In this document: one piece after another, positions 7,731-15,802 of the stretch
Position numbering within the stretch: position 1 is the first letter of the stretch
Layout of the letters: the number at the start of each line of letters is the position of its first letter
Assembly: GCA_020722945.1 (NCBI GenBank)
Contig: DYJV01000005.1
Coordinates: 34,094 to 53,665, forward strand
Source of the DNA: Candidatus Methylomirabilis sp.
Lineage (GTDB): Bacteria > DYJV01
Length of the DNA: 19,572 bases
Direction of reading: 5' to 3'
Made by a program: the position numbers and the translations under genes
Notes under the pieces: model-generated
Database searches by the model: none
Told to the model about the DNA's origin: nothing
The model's input: only the letters and a program-made list of their open reading frames with translations

Positions 7731-9788
7731 TTAATATATTTTGGTTAGGTCAGAGATGCTATTGAATGTGTTATAAATATTTTTGAGCATACTCAGCCTA
7801 TTCCTCTTTATTTTCTCATCTTTATCCATAACTAAAACTTTATCAAAAAAATTATTTATATCATTTTTGAGATTTGTAAACGATTTTAAGGCATCAAAGT
7901 AGTTTTGGGAATCTTTAAATTTTAAGAAATCGACTTTAACTTTTGTAAAAGAGTGGTAGAGAATCAACTCTTTCTCTTCTACCAGTAAAGATTCTTCTAT
8001 AAATGTATCGTTCCAATCTTTTGTAATATTTGCAACACGCTTAAATGGAACTATTATATCCCTGAACTCCTCATAATTTTTTATCTTCTCAACATCTTGA
8101 ATTTTCCTTAAAGTATCCACTATATCGTCAAAACCTGCACTTAGGACACTCAAGACTGCATCGTGAGAAAATTTCTCAACCATTAGATTTTCAAATCTTT
8201 GAGATATAAATTCTATAATTTTGTCAATTACTTGATCTTCAACTTTAAATTTTGAATTGTAGAGAAGTTTTGCTCTGTTAAAAATATCTTTAAGGGATAG
8301 AGCGTAACCTTTTTCAATTATTATCCTTATGATTGCAATAGCATGTCTTCTAAGGGCATAAGGGTCGGCTGTGCCTGAAGGGATTTTCCCTATTGCAAAA
8401 AAACCTGTAATTGTGTCTACTCTATCTGCAATACTTATAAATGCACCAGCGTCTGAATCGGGGATTGTATCTTCTGCAAATTTAGGTTTGTAATGCTCAT
8501 ATATTGCTTCTGCAACCTCCACTCTCTCACCTTCGTTGATAGCGTAATATTTACCCATTAATCCTTGAAGTTCAGGAAACTCATAGACCATGCTACTTTC
8601 GAGGTCTCCTTTGCAGAGGTAAGCTGCACGTTCAACAATACTCTTTATCTCAGGTTTTAAAAGAGAGGTTATATAGAGGGCGATATCCCTAAAACGTTCC
8701 ATCTTTTCGTAAGATGTCCCGATATCACGCTGAAATACAACCTTTTTCAATCTTTCTGTAAAGTGGTCGAGCGTATGTTTCTTATCTTCGTTATAGAAAA
8801 ATTTGGCATCATTTAATCGAGCTTTCAAAACACGTTCGTTACCCTTTGATACTATTGAAAGATCTTTTGCATCTGTATTTGATACAGTTATAAAATTTGG
8901 GAGTAATTTACCGTTTTTGTAAACAGGAAAATATTTCTGGTGGACTTTCATTGAAGTAATTATAACTTCTTCAGGTAATTTGAGAAACTCCTCCTCTATC
9001 TTCCCCTCTACAGGGAATGGATACTCAACAAGATTGGTAACTGTTTCAAGAAGAGATTGGTCAAGAATACTCTCTCCACCTAATTTCTGAGATAATTTGG
9101 ATACTTTATCTACAATTAACTCTCTCCTTGTCTCAATGTCTGGAATAACAAATTTTTTATTTAATAAATTGAGGTAAGATTCTGAATTTGTAACTTCAAA
9201 ACTCTCTGGAGCCATAAATCTGTGACCATAACTTAAATTACCGGAATTGATACTCCCATAAGTGAAAGGGACAACTTTGCCATCAAATAGTGAGAGCAGC
9301 CAATGAATAGGTCTTACAAATGAGATGTTTTCACACCCCCATCTCATATTTTTTGGGAAAATTAATTTTTTTATAAGGGTAGGTAAGTTCTCTTTGAGAA
9401 TATCAAATGTATATTCACCCTTTACCTCTTTTTTTACGCTTATATATTCCCCTTTATCTGTTGTAACTATCTTGATATCTTCTAATTCAACCCCTTGTGA
9501 TTTTGCAAAGCCCTCTGCAACTTTTGTAGGTTTGCCTTCGGTATCAAATGCAGATTTTTTGGCAGGTCCTAATTTTTCTATTATAACATCTTCTTGTTTT
9601 AGTGCTATATTTTCAATTAAGATTGCCATCCTTCTTGGAGTGCCGAAAGTTTTGATCTGTCCAAATTGTATCTGCTTCTCTTTTAAAAAATCGTTAAAGA
9701 TATTTTTTAACTTTTCCAAACCGGGTAGTAGAAAACCTGTTGGGATCTCCTCTGTCCCTATTTCAAACAAAAACTCTTTAAAATCCAT
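7731..9788 (-). CDS. glyS: Glycyl-tRNA synthetase, beta subunit
   Basis: A 685-residue beta subunit of the bacterial alpha2beta2 glycyl-tRNA synthetase, which charges tRNA-Gly; the beta chain binds tRNA while the alpha chain (GlyQ) holds the main catalytic site. Diagnostic are the N-terminus FLFEIGTEEIPTGFLLP, RRMAILIENI, the segments FPKNMRWG and FVRPIHWLLSLFDG, ITSMKVHQKYFPVY, and DPYALRRHAIAIIRI near the C-terminal tRNA-binding region. I start it at ATG 9788: the frame is open to a TTG at 9800, but that TTG overlaps the GGAGGGG ribosome-binding site (9792-9798), and family members begin near MDFKEFLFEIG. GlyQ, usually encoded directly upstream, is not here; a Nudix gene ends 14 bases before instead. 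Confidence 0.95.
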   Translation of the reverse strand: MDFKEFLFEIGTEEIPTGFLLPGLEKLKNIFNDFLKEKQIQFGQIKTFGTPRRMAILIENIALKQEDVIIEKLGPAKKSAFDTEGKPTKVAEGFAKSQGVELEDIKIVTTDKGEYISVKKEVKGEYTFDILKENLPTLIKKLIFPKNMRWGCENISFVRPIHWLLSLFDGKVVPFTYGSINSGNLSYGHRFMAPESFEVTNSESYLNLLNKKFVIPDIETRRELIVDKVSKLSQKLGGESILDQSLLETVTNLVEYPFPVEGKIEEEFLKLPEEVIITSMKVHQKYFPVYKNGKLLPNFITVSNTDAKDLSIVSKGNERVLKARLNDAKFFYNEDKKHTLDHFTERLKKVVFQRDIGTSYEKMERFRDIALYITSLLKPEIKSIVERAAYLCKGDLESSMVYEFPELQGLMGKYYAINEGERVEVAEAIYEHYKPKFAEDTIPDSDAGAFISIADRVDTITGFFAIGKIPSGTADPYALRRHAIAIIRIIIEKGYALSLKDIFNRAKLLYNSKFKVEDQVIDKIIEFISQRFENLMVEKFSHDAVLSVLSAGFDDIVDTLRKIQDVEKIKNYEEFRDIIVPFKRVANITKDWNDTFIEESLLVEEKELILYHSFTKVKVDFLKFKDSQNYFDALKSFTNLKNDINNFFDKVLVMDKDEKIKRNRLSMLKNIYNTFNSISDLTKIY

Positions 9789-9802
9789 AAACCCCTCCAA
9801 AC

Positions 9803-10240
9803 TTAATAAATTGAGTTAAAAAAATCATTTAATATATCTCTGTGGTCAAAAGCAATATCTTTTGGCAGATCACCCTTTTTAAACACTTTTGCGTTAAGTG
9901 CATCATCTTTACCTTCGAGGTGGCCAAATCCATCAGCAATATAGACAGTAGAGATAGTATGTTGTCTTGGATCTCTGCCCGGTTTTGAATATGTAAAAAA
10001 CTGCCTTATCAATTTGATATCGAGGTTTGTCTCCTCTTTTGCCTCTCTTACTGCTGCATCTTCAAGACTTTCGTCGTAATCTACAAAGCCTCCCGGTATA
10101 GCCCATCCAAATGGGTAATTTTTACGCTCTATAAGAACTATCCCACCACCAAAGTTGATTATGATATCTACTGTTGGCAAAGGGTTTTTGTAAATCTCTA
10201 TTTTGTAGCTGCAGTTAGGACAGATAAGATTACTCTTCAT
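9803..10240 (-). CDS. Nudix hydrolase
   Basis: A 145-residue hydrolase of nucleoside diphosphates linked to another moiety. The Nudix box is complete at residues 51-73: G51, five residues, E57, seven residues, then R65-E66-A-K-E69-E70, the metal-binding glutamates; the usual Gly two residues after the EE pair is Asn72. The N-terminus has one CPNC pair (Cys7, Cys10), resembling half of a zinc ribbon found in some NudC-like and ADP-ribose pyrophosphatase-like members, but a second pair is absent. ADP-ribose, a nucleotide sugar or an oxidised nucleotide is a possible substrate; sequence alone does not decide. The ATG at 10240 overlaps the end of the UDP-glucuronate decarboxylase gene by 11 bases, with only a weak GAGAA ribosome site, which suggests translational coupling. 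Confidence 0.92.
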   Translation of the reverse strand: MKSNLICPNCSYKIEIYKNPLPTVDIIINFGGGIVLIERKNYPFGWAIPGGFVDYDESLEDAAVREAKEETNLDIKLIRQFFTYSKPGRDPRQHTISTVYIADGFGHLEGKDDALNAKVFKKGDLPKDIAFDHRDILNDFFNSIY

Positions 10241-11165
10241 TTAGTAGTTCTCTAAAATATTTTACTGCTCTTGATAAACCATCTTTTACATTAACTTTTG
10301 GCTCCCATTTTAATATATTTTTTGCAAGAGTTATATCAGGCTGTCTCTGCGTTGGGTCATCAGGTGGTAGTGGTTTGTATTGGAGAGTTGAAGAGCTTCC
10401 TGTAATATCTATAATCATCTTTGCAAGGTCAATTATGGTGTATTCTTCAGGATTTCCAAGATTTATAGGACCTATATAATTGTCTTGATTCATCATTGCA
10501 TATAGACCATTTACAAGGTCGTCAACATAGCAGAATGACCTTGTCTGCAAACCTTTTCCATAAATAGTGATAGGTTCACCTTGTAAAGCCTGAACTATAA
10601 AATTACTAACAACTCTTCCATCATTTTTTAGCATATTAGGACCGTATGTATTAAAAATTCGGACAATCCTTATATCAACCTTATTTTGTCTATGGTAATC
10701 CATCATTAATGTTTCAGCAACTCTTTTCCCCTCATCGTAACAACTCCTTACTCCAATAGGATTGACGTTCCCCCAGTAAGATTCTTTCTGAGGATGGATA
10801 GTAGGGTCACCATAAACTTCTGATGTAGAAGCAAGAAGTATCCTCGCTTTTACTCTTTTTGCAAGACCAAGAACGTTGATTGTCCCCATAACGCTTGTTT
10901 TGATTGTTTTGACAGGGTTATACTGATAATGAACAGGAGATGCAGGGCATGCAAGGTGGTATATCTGGTCAACCTCAAGGAGTATTGGCTCGACAATATC
11001 GTGCCTTATAAGCTCAAAATTAAAATTATTAGTTAAATGTTTGATATTTTCTCTTCTTCCAGTAAAAAAATTATCAAGACATATAACTTCATAACCTTTA
11101 TTAAGAAGAAAGCTACATAAATGACTCCCTATAAATCCTGCTCCGCCGGTAACTAATGCTCTCAT
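10230..11165 (-). CDS. UDP-glucuronate decarboxylase (UDP-xylose synthase)
   Basis: A 311-residue extended short-chain dehydrogenase that converts UDP-glucuronate to UDP-xylose with tightly bound NAD+, supplying pentose for surface polysaccharide. The N-terminal NAD-binding motif is [10 protein letters not shown] (residues 6-15). The catalytic Tyr143-xxx-Lys147 sits in SCYDEGKR, with the serine/threonine in [12 protein letters not shown]. The stretches [19 protein letters not shown] and [19 protein letters not shown] are hallmarks of UXS enzymes rather than of GalE or RmlB, and [18 protein letters not shown] and [10 protein letters not shown] complete the pattern. The ATG at 11165 follows AAGGGGAG. 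It lies 87 bases after dut; a TATAAT on the minus strand (11226-11231) in that gap lacks a -35 partner, so an internal promoter is possible but not shown. No glycosyltransferases are adjacent. Confidence 0.93.
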   Translation of the reverse strand: MRALVTGGAGFIGSHLCSFLLNKGYEVICLDNFFTGRRENIKHLTNNFNFELIRHDIVEPILLEVDQIYHLACPASPVHYQYNPVKTIKTSVMGTINVLGLAKRVKARILLASTSEVYGDPTIHPQKESYWGNVNPIGVRSCYDEGKRVAETLMMDYHRQNKVDIRIVRIFNTYGPNMLKNDGRVVSNFIVQALQGEPITIYGKGLQTRSFCYVDDLVNGLYAMMNQDNYIGPINLGNPEEYTIIDLAKMIIDITGSSSTLQYKPLPPDDPTQRQPDITLAKNILKWEPKVNVKDGLSRAVKYFRELLNEE

Positions 11166-11252
11166 TAATTTTACTCCCCTTAAATTTAATCTTAAAATAA
11201 ATTGTGAGAAAATATTTAATCTGGAATTATAAAAATATTTATAACTTTATCT

Positions 11253-11690
11253 CTAATTTGTCCCTGTAGAACCAAAACCACCTTCACCCCTTGAAGTAGA
11301 ATCGAGCAATTCAACCTCTTCAAAATTTACGCTTTCTACCTTTGCAATTACCATCTGTGCTATCCTGTCATGATTGTTTATAGTAAAGTTTTCAGATGAT
11401 AAATTGATAAGTATTATCTTTATCTCCCCTCTATAATCTGAGTCAATTGTCCCGGGTGAGTTAAGGACAGTAATGCCGTGCTTTATTGATAGCCCACTTC
11501 TTGGTCGGATTTGTGCTTCATATCCATTTGGGATGCTTAATGCTATCCCTGTTGGGATGAGTTGTCTCTCTAAAGGTTTTAGTAAAATTGGGCTATCTAT
11601 GCAGGCAAATATATCTGCACCTGCTGAATTTGGTGTCATATATATAGGTATTTTAGCATCTTCTCTTAACTTTGATATTTGTAGTTTCAT
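11253..11690 (-). CDS. dut: dUTP diphosphatase (dUTPase)
   Basis: A 145-residue trimeric enzyme that hydrolyses dUTP to dUMP and PPi, keeping uracil out of DNA and providing the precursor of dTMP. All five family motifs are present in order: AGADIFA (about residues 23-29), RPRSGLS (motif 2), [11 protein letters not shown] with the catalytic Asp (motif 3), HDRIAQMVI (motif 4) and the C-terminal arm [10 protein letters not shown] (motif 5), which closes over the active site. Length is normal. The ATG at 11690 comes one base after the ybeY stop codon, so the two are almost certainly co-transcribed and probably coupled. Confidence 0.97.
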   Translation of the reverse strand: MKLQISKLREDAKIPIYMTPNSAGADIFACIDSPILLKPLERQLIPTGIALSIPNGYEAQIRPRSGLSIKHGITVLNSPGTIDSDYRGEIKIILINLSSENFTINNHDRIAQMVIAKVESVNFEEVELLDSTSRGEGGFGSTGTN

Positions 11691-11691
11691 C

Positions 11692-12129
11692 TTATAAAGT
11701 AGGTTTCCTCCATATGTTGAGATTTAGATTCTGAACTATTTCGATCTCTTTATTTTCCATTATCTCCTCATCTTTTTCTGATGCAAGGTGATCATAGCCG
11801 AGAAGATGTAAAACAGCATGTATAACAAGATAGCAGATTTCAAAAAATAGTGAAACTTCCCACTCTGAAGCCTCTGCGATGGCTGTCTCCACAGATATAT
11901 AAATTTCCCCAAGATTATCACTATCCTCAAATGGGAATGCTATAACATTTGTAGGTTTATCTTTATTAAAATATTTTTTGTTAAGTGCTGATATATCTAA
12001 ATTATTAAGAAGAATAATAGTAAGATTCTTATCTTCAATTTTAAGATAATTTAATATTTTGGAACAATATCTTCTTAATCTTGAAACCAATGTTGGGTGA
12101 ATTTTATGTTTTTGGATTATACTTATCAT
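11692..12129 (-). CDS. ybeY: Endoribonuclease YbeY (rRNA maturation factor)
   Basis: A 145-residue metal-dependent endoribonuclease involved in 16S rRNA 3' maturation and ribosome quality control. The zinc-binding motif H-x3-H-x5-H is exact: His104, His108 and His114 in [11 protein letters not shown], followed by the typical tail ASEKDEEIM. Upstream, [19 protein letters not shown] is the usual NVLSFP/LGDI region. The start ATG (12129-12127) overlaps the TGA stop of the upstream HD-domain gene as ATGA, an arrangement that indicates translational reinitiation. phoH-HD-ybeY order is widely conserved in bacteria and supports the assignment. Confidence 0.96.
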   Translation of the reverse strand: MISIIQKHKIHPTLVSRLRRYCSKILNYLKIEDKNLTIILLNNLDISALNKKYFNKDKPTNVIAFPFEDSDNLGEIYISVETAIAEASEWEVSLFFEICYLVIHAVLHLLGYDHLASEKDEEIMENKEIEIVQNLNLNIWRKPTL

Positions 12130-14354
12130 TTCGGATACTCAATTCTCTGGTGGAAGATAGAGTTTAATGTGTTTATCATGCTGTTTCTTATCAATGTTAG
12201 CTCTTTGAGGGTGAGCTTTGATTCGTCAAGCTGGCCATCGTTTAGGATGTTTTCAATCAAGGTTTTGACAAGCCCTTTCAGTCTTGAAGAGGTTGGGTCT
12301 TGTAGAGTCCTTGAAGCAGCTTCAATTATATCTGCAATCATGATAATGCCTGCTTCTTTGGAGGAAGGTTTCTTGCCGGGGTATCTGAAATTTTTCTCAT
12401 CAATTTCGTCTTTCATTCCAGATTCGCTAAGTTCTATTGCTTTTTTGTAAAAATATTTTATCAGCCCTGTGCCGTGGTGCTGCTCGATTACATCTATAAT
12501 TTCGTCTCCAAGCTTATGCTTTCGTCCCAGCTCAACACCATCTTTTACATGTGAGATAATGATAAGTGCACTCATATTGGGGGTAAGATTTTTATGTTTG
12601 TTTAATTTTGCATCCTGATTCTCTATGAAGTATAGGGGTTTGTTAATCTTGCCTATGTCGTGATAGAATGAAGCAACTTTTGCAAGGAGAGAGTTTACCC
12701 CGATCTCTTTTGCAGCAGTCTCTGCAAGCCTGCTGACCAGAATACTATGTTGATAGCTGCCGGGTGCTTTTTCTGAAAATTCTTTGAGAAGAGGATTTTC
12801 AAGATTACCAAGTTCAAGTAATCGTAGATCAGAGGTATATCTGAATGTATATTCAAAAATAGGGATAACTCCAAGCAGCAGAACAGCATTTAAAAAACCG
12901 TTGAATATACCGCTAAAAAATAGGAAGATAATATCGAAAGAGAGGATGGATGTTTTGTCTATAAAGAAGTTTAATCCAAGTATTATTATTGTGTTAAATA
13001 ATCCAAGATCCAAGCCGAGTTTTATAAATGTAAATCTCTCATAGCAACATTTTATCCTTATTATAACAAATAATCCGCCAAGCAGAGTATAAAGAAAGAG
13101 AGTATGTCCTCCAAGCATATAAGATAAGAAAGATATCAGCAAAACAGAGGCAAAAGCGTATTTTTCATTTATAAAAATTTTTAGGAGAATTGATGGGAAT
13201 GCAAAAGGAATCATAAGATAAAAGATATTCTGATACCCTATTTTGAAACTTTCAGATAAGCCGTTGGAAATAATAAACATAATCCTGAATGTTAGGAATG
13301 ATAAAGCAATTACAACCAAAAATAGTAACACATCTCTGCCATTTATATAACCTTCATTTAAGTCGTAGATAAACATTCTGTAGATTATAAAAGCAAATAG
13401 AGCGAAGAGTATTAAGATGCTGAGCGATTTTTTGAGAACTTTATAAAAACTGCTGTCATCTTTTATTGCGTTTATTTTGATAAGTGTTTCTGGTGTTATC
13501 CTGCTCCCTTCACGGACAATTATCTCATTTTTTTTAAGAACATAGTAAATAGGTTCTACCGAATTTACCATTGCAGTAACCCTGTCTTGGCTTTCATCTT
13601 TGTTATATTGGAGGTTTGGTTTGATTACCGAAGCAGCAATATTTATTACTAATTTTTTAAGAGCAGAAGATTGTCTTATCTGTCCTGCAATCTCAAAATA
13701 ATTTTTGGTGAGTAATTTTTTGATCTCGCTTATTTTATAGACAGTGTAATTCTTTACTATTTTATCTTCATTTGTTGAAAGATTCCTTAAAATGATACCC
13801 TTTTTGTTGTATTTAAAAACAGAACAGTTGTCACATACAACTCCTGCATTCATGTAGTTACTTATAAGTTTTATAACAAGCCACTCTAATTCGTCAGAGA
13901 ATTTGTTTTTGACTAATATATTGAAATCTTTGGGATTCATTGGGAAGTTGAGCGTCTGTTCGAACTCTATCTTTAATGATTCAAGCTCATCTTTTTTTAG
14001 AGGGAGGTTTTTCCTACTCTTTTCAAAAAGTATAGAGATCTTCTCTTTTATATTTTCAAGTATTTCAAGGTTCATGTCAAAAACAGGGAGAGCTTGAGCC
14101 TTTACTTTTTCAATGATTTTCTCGGTTGCTTCCTGATTATAGACTGATAGATCTTTAGGGGATTTGATATCTGATGTTGCAATATCTCCAACTTTATAAG
14201 AATATTTATGTCCTACTGATGGGACAAGAGCCAAAAAAGAGATGAACAGGAGCGTTACAAAGAGAAAGCCATTTATCTCGTAAGAATTTTTTAGGTAGTA
14301 AACGTAACTGTCGAATTTTTTAAATAGTGTTAGGTATTTTTTATCTTGACTCAT
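12126..14354 (-). CDS. Membrane 7TM-HD phosphohydrolase, c-di-AMP phosphodiesterase (PgpH/YqfF type)
   Basis: A 742-residue inner-membrane protein matching the PgpH architecture: one N-terminal membrane segment (about 30-50), an extracytoplasmic 7TMR-HDED domain (about 50-305, starting YKVGDIATSDIKSPKDL), a block of seven membrane helices (about 305-510), and a cytoplasmic HD domain. In the HD domain, PGSYQHS carries His536 and FYHDIGK carries the His565-Asp566 pair, with HVKDGVELGRKH and IEQHHGTGLIKYF completing the metal site. Characterised homologues degrade cyclic di-AMP to pApA, so this cell probably uses that second messenger, although no cyclase is in view. The ATG at 14354 overlaps phoH by 14 bases and lacks a strong ribosome site, fitting coupling to phoH; its own stop overlaps the ybeY start. 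Confidence 0.93.
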   Translation of the reverse strand: MSQDKKYLTLFKKFDSYVYYLKNSYEINGFLFVTLLFISFLALVPSVGHKYSYKVGDIATSDIKSPKDLSVYNQEATEKIIEKVKAQALPVFDMNLEILENIKEKISILFEKSRKNLPLKKDELESLKIEFEQTLNFPMNPKDFNILVKNKFSDELEWLVIKLISNYMNAGVVCDNCSVFKYNKKGIILRNLSTNEDKIVKNYTVYKISEIKKLLTKNYFEIAGQIRQSSALKKLVINIAASVIKPNLQYNKDESQDRVTAMVNSVEPIYYVLKKNEIIVREGSRITPETLIKINAIKDDSSFYKVLKKSLSILILFALFAFIIYRMFIYDLNEGYINGRDVLLFLVVIALSFLTFRIMFIISNGLSESFKIGYQNIFYLMIPFAFPSILLKIFINEKYAFASVLLISFLSYMLGGHTLFLYTLLGGLFVIIRIKCCYERFTFIKLGLDLGLFNTIIILGLNFFIDKTSILSFDIIFLFFSGIFNGFLNAVLLLGVIPIFEYTFRYTSDLRLLELGNLENPLLKEFSEKAPGSYQHSILVSRLAETAAKEIGVNSLLAKVASFYHDIGKINKPLYFIENQDAKLNKHKNLTPNMSALIIISHVKDGVELGRKHKLGDEIIDVIEQHHGTGLIKYFYKKAIELSESGMKDEIDEKNFRYPGKKPSSKEAGIIMIADIIEAASRTLQDPTSSRLKGLVKTLIENILNDGQLDESKLTLKELTLIRNSMINTLNSIFHQRIEYPK

Positions 14355-15333
14355 AAGCTTTTATTATATCTCTTACAATTTTATGCCGAACAACATCATC
14401 TTTAGTAAAATTTACAAAAGATATCCCCTTGATATTTTTTAGGATATTAGCAGCTTCAACAAGCCCTGAATTGATATTAGAAGGGAGATCTATCTGAGTT
14501 ACATCACCGGTAACAACAGCTTTTGAATTGAACCCTAATCTTGTCAAGAACATCTTCATTTGCTCTGATGTGGTATTTTGGGCTTCATCAAGTATAACAA
14601 AAGAATCGTTGAGTGTCCGTCCTCTCATAAAAGCAAGTGGTGCAACTTCAAGGAACCCTTTATCCATAAGCTTTGCAACATTATCTACTCCAAGCATATC
14701 GTCAAGAGCATCATATAATGGTCGTAAGTAAGGATTAACTTTCTCGATCATATTGCCCGGTAAAAAACCAAGTTTCTCCCCTGCTTCGACTGCTGGTCTT
14801 GCCAAAACTACTTTGCCTACCTTGCTTGAATTAAAGTAGGATAGTGCAACTGCTATTGCAAGGTATGTTTTACCTGTGCCTGCGGGACCTATACCAAAAG
14901 TGACAACGTTATTCTTGATTGATTCAACATATATTTTTTGGGTTAGATTTTTAGGGTAGATGTTTTTTTTTCTGTTTTTGCCAAGGGTAATAAAATTAGT
15001 AAAAAGCTCTTTAAAGGATAATTCAGGGTTGCTTTTGTGGAAGTAATAAAGCTCGTCTATTTTGTTAAACGAGAAGTCGAAGCTGGGATTGAGAATTTCG
15101 GATAACTTGTCAAAAAAAATCTCAACATTGGCTACATCACTCTCCTCCCCTTCAAGCCTGAGGGATGAGTCTGAAGATGTTATCGATATGTTAAAAAGGG
15201 CTGAGAGATATTTGATATTTTTGTTGAACTCTCCTAAAATATTGACCAGCTTGATATTGCTGTCAATCCTATACTCCCTGCTGACGATAGTCTGAACTCC
15301 TCTAATAATATAATTATCTAAAAGTAGATACAA
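14341..15333 (-). CDS. PhoH-family ATPase (PhoH/YbeZ type); start uncertain
   Basis: A P-loop ATPase of the PhoH/YbeZ family, a cytoplasmic partner of YbeY thought to act in RNA metabolism. Walker A is GPAGTGKTYLA, Walker B is SFVILDEAQN, and KVVLARPAVEAGEKLGFLPG plus GRTLNDSFV are diagnostic. About 100 residues of KH-like N-terminal region precede the ATPase core, as in YbeZ. The coordinate used, TTG at 15333, is only the first conventional start in the open frame. It has no Shine-Dalgarno sequence and lies upstream of the start point expected from the promoter candidate at 15315-15343. AGAGGAG (15297-15303) is instead followed 8 bases later by in-frame ATC (15288), which would give about 315 residues and an N-terminus aligning with E. 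coli YbeZ. The gene overlaps the HD-domain gene downstream. Confidence 0.9.
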   Translation of the reverse strand: MYLLLDNYIIRGVQTIVSREYRIDSNIKLVNILGEFNKNIKYLSALFNISITSSDSSLRLEGEESDVANVEIFFDKLSEILNPSFDFSFNKIDELYYFHKSNPELSFKELFTNFITLGKNRKKNIYPKNLTQKIYVESIKNNVVTFGIGPAGTGKTYLAIAVALSYFNSSKVGKVVLARPAVEAGEKLGFLPGNMIEKVNPYLRPLYDALDDMLGVDNVAKLMDKGFLEVAPLAFMRGRTLNDSFVILDEAQNTTSEQMKMFLTRLGFNSKAVVTGDVTQIDLPSNINSGLVEAANILKNIKGISFVNFTKDDVVRHKIVRDIIKAYESR

Positions 15334-15343
15334 AGAGTGTCAA
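15315..15343 (-). promoter_or_regulatory. Putative promoter of the phoH-led operon
   Basis: Perfect TTGACA on the minus strand (15338-15343), 17-base spacer, then TAGATA (15315-15320), a weak -10; GATAAT at 15313-15318 is a better hexamer but with a 19-base spacer. Transcription would start near 15305-15308, just ahead of the AGAGGAG ribosome-binding site. Confidence 0.4.
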
Positions 15344-15374
15344 TAACATATTTTGTTAAATTAGCAAATATTTA

Positions 15375-15403
15375 TTGAAAATTTTTTCTTTAAATTGTAT
15401 CTA
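15375..15403 (+). promoter_or_regulatory. Weak candidate promoter for the small cysteine protein gene
   Basis: TTGAAA (15375-15380) and TATCTA (15398-15403) are separated by 17 bases in the 135-base divergent gap between phoH and this gene. The -35 is close to consensus and the -10 is poor (three of six). No sigma-54 or sigma-28 flagellar promoter was seen in this gap. Confidence 0.25.
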
Positions 15404-15468
15404 TATCGAACAATTTAATATATTGCCTTAATCTGAAGGTTTACTCTCAAACATCCAAAGGAGGACAA

Positions 15469-15747
15469 ATGGAGCTTAAAGATGGAAGATTTTATAATAT
15501 AGTTTTATCGTGTCAAGGTATTGGTGCTGTTTCAAGAGCTAAAGATGTCAAAATTTCAGAATTAACTCTGAATGAGATAGAAGATTGTCAATATTGCGAC
15601 ACAAAGCCGACTCACAGATTGACCTTTTACGATTGCACCTGCGGAGGTATTAAAGACCTGATAGGGAGTATTGATAAAAATGATGAAAATATAGTTTTTG
15701 CAATATCAGATCAGAAGAAATTTATAATAAAAGAGCTCTCTAAATAA
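15469..15747 (+). CDS. Small cysteine-containing protein of unknown function
   Basis: A 92-residue protein that I do not recognise. The start is secure: ATG at 15469 behind AAAGGAGGACAA, the strongest ribosome-binding site in this part of the window. It has no signal peptide or membrane segment, so it should be cytoplasmic. Five cysteines stand out: Cys15, then Cys40-x2-Cys43 and Cys56-x-Cys58 in the central part (CQYC and CTCGG). Four of these, spaced CxxC...CxC, could form a zinc or iron site. The C-terminal third is lysine- and acid-rich. It is the first plus-strand gene, divergent from phoH and 55 bases before motA, but a sigma-54 type promoter lies in that gap, so it need not belong to the flagellar operon. 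Confidence 0.75.
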   Translation: MELKDGRFYNIVLSCQGIGAVSRAKDVKISELTLNEIEDCQYCDTKPTHRLTFYDCTCGGIKDLIGSIDKNDENIVFAISDQKKFIIKELSK

Positions 15748-15752
15748 ATATC

Positions 15753-15768
15753 TGGCATTTTTATTGCT
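15753..15768 (+). promoter_or_regulatory. Sigma-54 (RpoN) type -24/-12 promoter of the motA operon
   Basis: The sequence TGGCATTTTTATTGCT has the invariant GG (15754-15755) and GC (15766-15767) separated by exactly ten bases, and the flanking TGGCA and TTGCT match the sigma-54 consensus. It lies wholly between the upstream stop codon and motA; transcription would start near 15779, about 24 bases before the motA ATG. Sigma-54 control of flagellar genes is established in several bacterial groups. Confidence 0.7.
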
Positions 15769-15802
15769 CTTATTCTCCTAAAATCTTTTGCAAGGACTAA
15801 CT

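Noticed and set aside
9789-9800. Upstream TTG start for glyS adding four residues
   Set aside because: The TTG overlaps the Shine-Dalgarno sequence of the ATG at 9788, which matches the family N-terminus.
9325-9819. Plus-strand open frame of 164 codons inside glyS
   Set aside because: It is antisense to the conserved N-terminal region of glyS and has low-complexity, non-protein-like composition.
11227-11244. TTATAAA/TTTATAA inverted repeat between dut and the UDP-glucuronate decarboxylase gene
   Set aside because: All arms are A/T, so the hairpin is unstable, and it overlaps a TATAAT; it does not look like a terminator.
15788-15802. Upstream TTG start for motA
   Set aside because: There is no ribosome site; the ATG at 15803 has AAGGA at proper spacing and the typical MotA N-terminus.
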